A stretch of 27,500 nucleotides of DNA from Prorocentrum cordatum (Eukaryota; Sar; Dinophyceae; Prorocentrales; Prorocentraceae): positions 283,759 through 311,258 of the forward strand of contig CAUYUJ010015764.1 in assembly GCA_963575745.1 (NCBI GenBank), read 5' to 3'. Numbering within the stretch: the stretch's first letter is position 1; each line of letters starts with the position of its first letter. The notes under the pieces are model-generated. The model saw nothing but the letters and a program-made list of their open reading frames with translations. It had not been told where the DNA came from and did no database searches. A program made the translations under genes and the position numbers. Below are positions 11,577-19,700 of the stretch, piece after piece.

Positions 11577-11740
11577 GTTCATCCTCATCAGCATCATCCT
11601 CATCCTCATCATCATCATCATCATCATCAGGAGCAGCAGCATCATCATCAGCATCATCAGCATCATCAGCATCAGCATCAGCATCATCATCGTCAGCATC
11701 ATAATCGTCCTCATCCTCGATCTCATCCTCGTCCTCATCC

Positions 11741-11780
<40 letters not shown>

Positions 11781-12040
11781 CATCCTCATCCTCATCCTCA
11801 TCATCTTCATCAGCATCAGCATCATCATCATCATAATCAGCATCATAATCGTCCGCATCCTCGTTATCATCCTGATCCTCATCATCACCCTCATCCTCAT
11901 CCTCATCATCATCATCATCATCCTCATCATCATCATCATCCTCATCATCATCAGGAGCATCCTCATCCTCATCCTCATCATCATCCTCATCATCATCCTC
12001 ATCCTCATCCTCATCCTCATCCTCATCCTCATCCTCATCC

Positions 12041-12104
<64 letters not shown>

Positions 12105-12140
12105 TCATCATCCTCATCCTCATCCTCATCCTCCTCCTCC
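11119..12140 (+). repeat. TCA/TCC trinucleotide array 2 (~1.0 kb)
   Basis: The order from the left is: (TCC)n to about 11195; alternating TCC-TCA to about 11265; nearly pure TCA to 11350; mosaic with GCA, TCG and GAG variants to about 11880; alternating TCA-TCC to about 12040; pure TCA to 12105; alternating TCA-TCC; then TCC. The layout is roughly a mirror image. The phase is kept over nearly the whole length: long Asp and Met frames on the minus strand remain open. It lies in an inferred intron. Confidence 0.95.
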
Positions 12141-12264
12141 CCTCCCTCCTCTCCCTCCCTCCCTCCCTCCCTCCCTCCCTCCCTCCTCTCCTTCCTGCCC
12201 CTCCTCTCCCTCCTCTCCCTCCTCGCCCCCTCCTCCCCCCCCCGCCCCCTCCCTCCCCTCCCCT
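12141..12264 (+). repeat. polypyrimidine tract, (CCCT)n and C-rich
   Basis: (CCCT)n at about 12150-12186 is followed by CTCC-rich sequence with only a few G bases. Such homopyrimidine mirror sequence can form triplex DNA. It lies directly beside TCA array 2 and about 70 bp from the GH5 exon A donor. Confidence 0.88.
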
Positions 12265-12334
12265 AGCTCCCTCCCTCCTCTGCCAAGATCCGCGAGGAGG
12301 CGCGGGCTGGGCGCGCGCCCGTCCCCCGGGCGAC

Positions 12335-12402
12335 CAGAAGAGGGAGACGCCCCGCAAGCGCACCGGCTTGCCGTGCTCGCCCACGAGCTTGCTGCCCTTG
12401 AC
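12335..12402 (-). CDS. GH5 cellulase-type gene, exon A (start uncertain)
   Basis: The minus strand reads VKGSKLVGEHGKPVRLRGVS then LFW. This is the N-terminal strand of GH5 catalytic domains (G-x2-L-V-x2-x-G-x-PV-x-LRGVSLFWSQW). The exon ends in TG with a GT donor (CTTCTG|GTCGCC). The upstream border at 12402 assumes the acceptor GCGAG|GTCAAG. The open frame continues further upstream (to GLPEAIPPLWRGE and beyond), so the exon could be longer. The enzyme would be secreted or vacuolar and would cut beta-1,4-glucans. Dinoflagellates have cellulose thecae and cell-cycle-linked cellulases, so such a gene is expected, though known dinoflagellate cellulases also include other families. No signal-peptide exon was found upstream. 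Confidence 0.75.
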
Positions 12403-12582
12403 CTCGCCGCGCCAGAGGGGAGGGATGGCCTCCGGGAGACCGCCTCTTCGATCGAGGGCCCGAGGCGCGCGGGGCGCGCGGAGAAATCGGCCCCTGCGCG
12501 GCATGCGGCTTCCGCTGGTCGGGCCCTGGTGCTTCCTTTGGCTGGTCTGCTTCGGGGGCAAGGCATCGTCGGGCTCTGCAAA

Positions 12583-12660
12583 GGAGGAGGAGGAGGAGGA
12601 GGAGGAGGAGGAGGAGGAGGAGGGGGCGGAGGAGGAGGAGGAGGAGGAGGAGGAGGAGGA
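12583..12660 (+). repeat. (GGA)n microsatellite
   Basis: 26 triplets, nearly all GGA, with a short GGGGGC interruption near 12622. It lies upstream, in gene sense, of GH5 exon A. Confidence 0.95.
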
Positions 12661-13770
12661 CGACGCAGCAACGGCGACGCTGGTTCGACCACTGGCACGA
12701 TCGGCACCAGTGCGCCAGAGGTCAGATCTCCGACGATCCGATTTGTTGGTTCGCTCCAGGCGCGCTGCCTCGGTCGCGGACTCCTGGGCCCGTGGTCGGG
12801 CCCCAAGGGGCCATCCACGAGTGGATCGGGGACGAGGAGCCACCCCCAGGGGAAGGGGGTCGGGACTTCTGGGGGCCGCGGGCAGGCTGGGGGGGCGCGG
12901 AGGCAGGGAGCCGGGAGGAGGGCACGGGGTGCGAAGGGGGGAAGGAGGGGGGGGGGAGCCATCTCCTCCAACCACCTCCCCAGGGAGAGGAGGGCGGGGA
13001 ACGGGCAAGAGAGCGGGAGGGGAGAGGGAGAGGTGGAGGGGGGGGGGGGAGAAGAGGGAGTGGCCGAGGCCATTGAGGAGGCCGAAGGGATTGAGGGGCT
13101 GCAGGGGCTAACAGGGCTGAGGAGGCCCACGGGGCCGAGGAAACCACGTGGTTCAGCTGCTCGGGCTTCGTCTGCAAAGCTAGGCTCTGCCAGCGGGCAC
13201 AATCGCGCGCCTGTCTGCCCGATAATACTGCTGGTACGGCTGCTGCCGCGTCTCGTGCTTACGCCCAGGCGAACCGCTCGACAAACCTGGGCGCGATTCC
13301 AAGCCAACGGCCACGTCAGCCCGCCAATCTGAGCTGCAGCTCCGCTCGGACTTCGCCCTCCTGCCACATGAGCGCCTCGTGGCCAGCGCCCTCGTGGCCA
13401 GCGCTCTCGTGTTGCATCTCGCGTGTCAGAACTCAAGGTCGTCCGGAAGGCGACCCTCGGAGGCCATGTGCGAGTCGGCATCGTCCAGACGTCGTTTATC
13501 CACCGCGCAGGTGCCGCCACACCCCCAGACAGGCGCGCAACAGGCAGCCTTCAAGCAGAGCCAGGCCGACGACAGGGTCCACAAGCGGCGGCCGAACACT
13601 CACGCGTAAAGTCTGAGCTCGAAGAAAGAAAAGGCTGCAAATGGCTCAGTCGGCACTCTCCTAGCATGCCCAGCCCACGACGGTTCTCCTGTGCGCCCCG
13701 ACCCAGCCCGAACATGTGCAAGGGCTGCCGCCACCCGCGGTGGCTACGTTATCCGAGAGAGGAAGGGGGC
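12661..13770. other. 1.1 kb without identifiable gene
   Basis: G-rich plus strand at 12850-13050 with long G runs. Open frames on both strands show no family resemblance. Upstream GH5 exons (signal peptide) could be hidden here but I cannot point to one. Confidence 0.5.
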
Positions 13771-13878
13771 AGGGGAAGGGGAGAGGAGAGGAAAGGAGAG
13801 GAGAGGGGAGGGGAGGGGGAGGGGAGGGGAGGGAGGGAGGGGAGGGAGGGGAGGGGGGGGGAGGGGAGGGGGGAAGGA
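13771..13878 (+). repeat. 108-bp uninterrupted polypurine, GGGA-rich
   Basis: Every base from 13771 to 13878 is A or G, mostly GGGGA/GGGA units with G runs of 4-9. It can form triplex or G-quadruplex structures. Simple repeat, not coding. Confidence 0.95.
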
Positions 13879-15047
13879 CCAAGCTAGGCGCGCTTGCGCC
13901 ACATCTGACATCCTACCCCCCCCCCCCACCCATCTTCTCACATTGCGCTGATTAGTTCTCTATCCGCCGATGGGTGATCGAGCGGACCTGGATCCCCAAA
14001 ATGACCCATCATGCGATGCGCAATCAGTAAGTGGGAGTTGTGTACATTGGAAGGAGAGGAGGTGCAGGAGGAGGAGAAGGGCAGGAGGTGGCGAATGAGC
14101 AGGGGGAACAGGAGGAAAATGAGGAAGGAGGAGGAGGAGGAGCAGAAGCAACAATGGGATGAACGGGAGGATGGCAACCCCCCAGGAGACCGCGAGGTAT
14201 CGCCTGGGTGTGCGTGACTACCCACTCTGCGAATGTGACGACAGTTGCGCAGTTGGCAGCACCCCCAGGGAGCCGCGATGAAGAGGAGGAGGCGGAGGAG
14301 AAAGAGGAGGAGGAGGAGAAGGACGGGATAAGGACGGACCGCTGAGGAGGAGAAAGAAAAGGAGGAGAAGGAGGAGGAGGGGGAGGAGGAGGGGGAAGGG
14401 GAGATAGGAGAAGGAGGAAGACACGACCGAAAGTACACCCCCCAGGCCGCCACCTCGCAGCAAGGAGCATGCAGACAGGAGGCAAAAGGCAGGAAGAAAG
14501 GATGAGGAGAAGGAGGCGCGCGAGCAGTGCTGCGGGAACCCAACGCAGGATCGTCAAATCTATCAAAACGTATGCCTCCGGCAAATATTCCTGAGCCGAG
14601 GTCGCCCCCAGAAGCTCTCATGAAATATGGGTTGTCTGACTGTTTGTCTGCTGTGTTGGTTTTCCTGCGACCCCTGCTTGAGCTGTTGGAGAACAGCTGA
14701 TACCTCAGGTGAAAGCTCCTCCAGAGGCCTCTGGCGCAACAAAAAAAAAACATGGAATCGCCAAGGCTTGCATCATTGATAGCGCCACTCCTCCTCCTCC
14801 TCTTCTTCGTCCTCCTCGCCATCATCATCATCACCATCATCATCATCAGCAGCATGCGTGCGCATAGGGATACGACCGAGGGGTCGGTCCTATACTTGGG
14901 TCCGTAAGTTGAGGCAAAGGAGGAAGAGGTCAGCTACTCCTTGTCCTGGGCGCTGCGCAGAGGGCAGCGCGATGCGATGTCAATGCCAATACCTGAAGCC
15001 GATACGTTACCGGTATATGGCGATATAATGGTAAGATGAGCGGGTTT
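13879..15047. other. GA-rich sequence without identifiable gene
   Basis: Several GGA/GAA-rich patches (14055-14155, 14280-14420) give Ser/Pro/Leu-rich minus-strand frames that I regard as repeat translations. A short TCA patch lies at 14819-14853. No gene recognised. Confidence 0.5.
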
Positions 15048-15084
15048 CACACGCACACGCACAAACACACACACACACACATAC
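15048..15084 (+). repeat. (CA)n microsatellite
   Basis: CACACGCACACGCACAAACACACACACACACACA-type tract; imperfect on the left, pure on the right. Confidence 0.9.
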
Positions 15085-15356
15085 TGCCCCGAGTCCTGCC
15101 AGCTCCACGACGGCCTCGGGCCCACGGGAGACGACGGCAGGGCTCGGGATCAGAGGTGCGAGGCCCACTCAATGCACTGTCACATCCACCGCACCTCCAA
15201 ACGAGGTCGCATCGGCTAGGAAAGTAAGGACGGGGCCAACCCCGCCACACAAGGTACCTAGGAGATTCTACCCGCTTCTAGCCGGCCCCAGGTGCGCCCC
15301 CAAAAAACTCTTCGGCACACCTGTACGACTCCCCGTCACCCCAGGTGACGAGGCTG

Positions 15357-15378
15357 GGAGAGAGAGAGAGAGAGAAAG
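15357..15378 (+). repeat. (GA)n microsatellite
   Basis: A short GAGA run. From here to 15658 the base composition becomes clearly more AT-rich than the surroundings and no gene is seen. Confidence 0.85.
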
Positions 15379-15612
15379 GCAATTGGAGAACATTACTGCG
15401 TCCTTCGATGCAGGTGTCTCCACCGGCGCACAGCGAGAGTGCGCACAGTATCGTAAATCAGAATACGATGGATCAGAATTGTGACGACAACTCGATCGAA
15501 GTAATTAAACGGAAGTCTCTTATTCACGGGACACTCCAGGTCCAAAAATATTGCCAGGGCTCTCAAGGCCCAAATTCACAAGATATTAAGAGAGTTGTGG
15601 TGACAACTGGTG

Positions 15613-15658
15613 TATATATATATATATATACATATATATGTACATATATATATATATA
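15613..15658. repeat. TA microsatellite, left flank of the retrotransposon
   Basis: Alternating TA with ACATA/GTACA breaks runs directly into the retrotransposon end at 15659. The matching right part is at 22135-22160, so the element split one TA tract. Confidence 0.9.
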
Positions 15659-15788
15659 TCCTTTATGCCAAGACCAGAGAAACTGGAATCATATTGAGAT
15701 GCCACCTAGAGGCATCGCCTGCCTAAAGACTGGGCCCGAGCGAAACTGACACGATGAGACGTACAGAAACGGCGAGGGTCCACCACCC
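15659..15788 (-). repeat. split direct repeat B2 (130 bp)
   Basis: Identical, as far as I can read, to 15927-16056. Its outer end (minus sense ...ggcataaagga) abuts the TA microsatellite. Confidence 0.93.
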
Positions 15789-15819
15789 AGAAAGAAGCGG
15801 GGGAAGAGAGGAGGCAGGA

Positions 15820-15927
15820 GGACCCTGAAAAAACTTGAGCCGTGGGATTGCGGAACGGAAAACGAGCCCAAGACGCCACAAGTATGAGACGGCCCAGGCA
15901 ACAGGAGTACCCCATCATTCAAGCACT
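15820..15927 (-). repeat. split direct repeat A2 (108 bp)
   Basis: Matches 22027-22134 with one difference (aaaacgagccc here, aaaacgggccc there, plus strand). In minus sense it begins agtgcttgaatgatgg, directly after B1. Confidence 0.93.
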
Positions 15928-16056
15928 CCTTTATGCCAAGACCAGAGAAACTGGAATCATATTGAGATGCCACCTAGAGGCATCGCCTGCCTAAAGACTG
16001 GGCCCGAGCGAAACTGACACGATGAGACGTACAGAAACGGCGAGGGTCCACCACCC
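15927..16056 (-). repeat. split direct repeat B1 (130 bp)
   Basis: Follows the coding region in minus sense and joins A2 without a gap; the joint reads aaagg-a-gtgct and shares one base. This joint should equal the junction of the circular intermediate. Confidence 0.93.
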
Positions 16057-16078
16057 GTCCCCAGCACCAGAAGCTGTT

Positions 16079-16787
16079 CTAATGAGGGAGAGGAGGGAGG
16101 GAGGCGACGACAGAGGAGGAGATAGCATTACAGAGAGATGTGGGATATGGCTCAGCCCGCCTGGTCCAGAAAGCGCCTGAGGGGTCTTTGCCTTCGAGGG
16201 CCTGGTGGCGGCGGCCAGTACGCCGACACACTCGTCCAATACATCGGCGTTCCCACGATTCCAAACCCGGAAGAGTGCCAACAAACCGAAGCACTTTCTC
16301 CAGGGCATCCCATACATGCAGTAGTCTAAAACACTACGGAGGACGCTTTCCTCTCAAGAATCCGTATCTCATCTATAAGCCACAGGCGGGAGGTCCGAGG
16401 ATTCTCTAGAACCCATGGAACGTGACATTTGTTGCATTCACGAGCAAGACTACAAACAACACGCACTAACATGTTGGCGTTTGACACACGTGCACGCTGC
16501 TTTGCATCGAGGTCGGGCAGACCATACAGATAAGTGTTCGAGCGGAGAGGGCGAGGGCCATTGGGACGGTCGGTGGCACGTGAGAAAGTATTACAAGGCA
16601 CACCGAACCACACGAAACAAAAAGAGCCAGCACGAATTTTGTCCCAAAGAAGCCTCACGACGCTCGGCCGCAGCAAGTCAGCGCCAGGGCCGTCGGCGAC
16701 GTCGTAGGCCTCCGTGGGCACTCCACTCCGAGCGAGAGCGCGGGCGAGCTGCCCTGAGCCGGAGAAAATCTCGGCTGCAACTCGGCG
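16079..16787 (-). pseudogene. retrotransposon methyltransferase domain, cytosine-5-type motifs, frameshifted
   Basis: The minus strand from 16787 has a class I methyltransferase pattern: AEIFSGSGQLARAL (motif I, SAM binding), FVWFGVPCNTFSRA (motif IV with Pro-Cys, as the catalytic Cys of C5 methyltransferases) and VPWVLENPRTSRLW (ENP in place of the usual ENV). It begins right after the recombinase stop and is in the same frame as RT-RNase H. The frame ends at 16326. Homologous sequence then continues in a second frame (DYCMYGMPWRK, about 16322-16290) and a third (CRRTGRRHQALEGKDPSGAF and RRAEPYPTSLC, about 16240-16140). At least two frameshifts therefore break it. If active it would methylate DNA, possibly the element's own copy. 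Retrotransposon-borne C5 methyltransferases have been reported in dinoflagellates. Adenine specificity cannot be excluded. Confidence 0.7.
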
Positions 16788-19700
16788 CTTCAAGCACGGG
16801 GCGGCTGGGCCACTCGGGACGGCTGTCCATGGAGCGCTCCCGCGATGGAGGACTCGGCAACCACGGCGAGGTCGAGTAGCTCCTTCGGGCTGCCGGCCAG
16901 TGCTTTCTGCAGTACTCCGTCCCTCTCGTACCTCTTCACCGATCTGCCGCGCTTCATGATGTCGGGAAGCGTGCGGCGCCCGAGAAGGGCGTCTCGGCTC
17001 GGCTCGCTGCGCCGGAGCTGGCAGCTCGCGAGGTTCCGCCTGTCGGGCCCGAGGTCGAGGAAAGCCTGATCGAAGTCCTTCCTGACGGCAGCGGGCTTCG
17101 TGACGAACAGGGCCTCGTGCGGGGCCCGCTGGTCCTTCAGGAGCCCCAGTACCTTGCTGATCCGAAAGTCCCAGTCTGACAGGGCGACCGCGTCGTCCAG
17201 CACGCCTGTCTCGGTGGGGATCACGACGCTCGAGGAGCCGAGGGTGAGCACGCCGCGCTCGTGGCCGCGACGGTCTCCGATCGGCGGGACGAAGTCCTCG
17301 GCCCGGAGCCGCGTCGCCTCGCCAGTGCGCAGGTACGCGTCGTGCATCACCAACACCCGGCGGGCGCTCTCCAGCCTCCCGCGCCAGAGCATCGCCGCGA
17401 TGTACGCGACAACCCACGCCTGCGGAAGGCCGAGGCGGCAGGCCACGGGAGCGGCCCTCAGAAAGCCGCCGAGGGCGCGGGCCGCGAGCGGCAGGCCGCC
17501 TAGCCCCGCTCTGGAGAAGCGCGGGATCCCGAGCTTCACCGCCGCGAGCAGCTTCCCGCCCTGGTCGGCCGGCCACCCATCGAAGTACATCAGGTCCATC
17601 AGCTGCACCCACACCTCGCCCACGTCCTCGTCCTTGTGGAGGTCGAAAACGTGGGCGACTACAAAGTCCAAGAACTCCTTGAACTTCTGGAGATAATAGG
17701 GGATCGACTGCCTTCCGACGGACTTCATCTCGAGGAGGCTTACCATGATCCCTTTCAGCTCGAGCTCCTCCTGCATCTCGTGGTCTCCCGCCTTGACTGC
17801 CGCCGGGCGGGTCCTCGCCCGCGCCTGCCGCGCCAGGGTCTGCAGCCCGCGGCCCCAGCCGGCGTTGGCTGGCAGCGCCCGAGCTGAGGCGGCCCAGGGC
17901 AGGCAGCGGTGCGTCGGGGGCGGCAGCCCCCGGCTGACCTCGCGGGGGGCGGAGCACGCCTGGTGAGGCGGCGCCTGCAGCACGCCCGAGACCCGCGGCC
18001 CCTTGGCTGGGCGGCTGCCGGCGGGCCCCCGCGGGAGACCAGCAGATGCCTCGCCATGGGACAGTTTGGCCTGTGTAGGCGGCAGCAGTCGCCCCCTCAC
18101 CCGCGCGAGCAGCCGCGGGCGGCCCCAGGCCCGAGCCTCCACGAAGCTTGAGACGGGCCAGACCTCGTTCGCGGCTGCGGTGATCCTCTGTAAGATAACG
18201 ACGGGAGGCGGCATCGGCGACTTTGATCTCTGAAGGAATCCAGCGCCATCGAATGGTCATGTCCATAGCGACGGTGAGCGCGGCATTTTTCCTGCAGAGC
18301 ATCAGCAGGCCGAAGTTGTCTGCCCGCCCCTTGGCAAAAGCAAGGATCATACCCAGACTGTCACCTATCTTGAGATGTCGCTTGCCTCGGTCGAGCAGCG
18401 AACGGCAAGTGCGCCGCACAGATATCAGCCCTGAGCGTCCCTCAAGCATGGTGATATGCTCCTCGTCTCTCCAGCGGCCAGCCACGCACTCGCGCCAGTC
18501 GAAGTCCTGGAACATGGAAGCTGGGACCTCCGGGAAGTCCTGCACGGGCTGCCACCGCCGCCGAGACCAGTCGCGAGGGAGAACGGTCTCCGCGTTGCTG
18601 AAACACTCCTCGACGGGGGGAGCTGAACGGAGGGCGTACTCACGAGGCCCGCCAGGTTGCTCGCACTGGAAAGCGTAGCGCCACCTCTCATCGACCTTCC
18701 CGATCTCAGAGACCACATCCTTCGACAGGGTCGCTGTCATGATTCCGCAACCAGCAGGACTAGCGTCGAAAACCTCCACCTCCGAAGCCCAGGGTCGCCG
18801 CATGTTGGCCCGCGCAAAGGGCAGCAGAGCGGCGGCAGCACGGAGCTCCTCGGCGGCGGTCCGCCAGAGCCGCCGCGGCTGGAGGTAGTGACACTGCACG
18901 AAGGTGTAGCAGCTGCGGAAGATAGAGAGCAGCGGCCGATGCCCCAGAAACTGGAAAGTAGCATGTCCCAAGAGCCGCTCCAGCTGACGACCGCTGAGCC
19001 AGGGTCGCTGGCGGCTCATGCGACGACAGACCTGGCGGAGGCGCCACGCCTTGGCAGGGCTAGGGCGATGCTCCCCAGTGAGTCCGTCGATGGCGAACCC
19101 CAAGGACTCGGCCCAGTGGCGGGCAGCCTCCTCCTCGTGGACCTCGAAGCCGAGCGAGGTCATCCGGCGCTTGCTATCTTCTCGGAGAGCGTCGGCCTGG
19201 GCTGGAGAAGAGGCAGCCGCCACATAGTTGTCGCAGCAGGGCAGGACCAGCTCGGTCCCCGCCCTGAAAGGAGGCGGAGGGACGCGGTCCTGCATGACCG
19301 CGCCCGACACCCAGGGCCTGATCTGGTGGACCTGGTGAACGTGCAAGACCTGCGCGAAGAAGAAGCTCCAAGTCCACCCCATCGGCATCACCCTCATAGC
19401 GGGGGCGACCGCCACGGAGCCCCACAAGTGCCCAAATGAGGGATCGCCTCGGGTGACCACCTTCAGCTCTTCCCCAGTTATATCAGGGAGGCAAAAGAAG
19501 CTCTCGAGGCCTGGCGGCAGACCACAGGCGTAGAAGTAGTCCTTCACGTCACTAAGCGAGAGATACATGTCAGAGTCCGCGTCCATCACGACGTCGGCCC
19601 AAGAAGATCCTGAACCCATTGGCACGTGGGGACACTCTCGGAAGCGGGCGTTGACGCGCCTGCAGTCGACGACGAGGCGCTGCTTGCCCGACTTCTTTCG

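Larger units (their letters stand above)
9718..12334 (-). other. GH5 gene intron (GT-AG, 2,617 bp)
   Basis: The donor reads CTTCTG|GTCGCC and the acceptor CTCAG|GTCGCA, giving F-W-S-Q-W across the junction. The hexamer GGTCGC is present at both ends, like the terminal direct repeats reported for introner-type introns. The acceptor side has a pyrimidine-rich stretch (TTCTTCTGCCCCTTTGTCC). The intron contains TCA array 2, a polypyrimidine tract, four GTTC-N3-GAAC palindromes and a GA-rich repeat. No further gene was recognised inside it. Confidence 0.72.

Noticed and set aside
11110-13008. 632-codon minus frame with Asp and Ser runs
   Set aside because: It is made of TCA/TCC and GGA repeats. 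Only the 12335-12402 part is meaningful, and that belongs to the GH5 exon.
12126-13520. 464-codon minus frame rich in Pro
   Set aside because: It is a translation of GGA and G-rich sequence with no domain, offset from the GH5 exon frame.
13600-13740. Minus-strand LHMFGLG, similar to the LINE RNase H start at about 5490
   Set aside because: Only about 8-10 residues match and no neighbouring LINE blocks are readable.
16790-18190. Pol frame translated across the recombinase region
   Set aside because: It is Gly/Pro/Arg-rich with no domain, while the offset frame encodes the tyrosine recombinase. It is open only because of high GC.
16741-19437. Long plus-strand frames over the retrotransposon
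   Set aside because: They are antisense shadows of Pol and the recombinase with no protein-family features.
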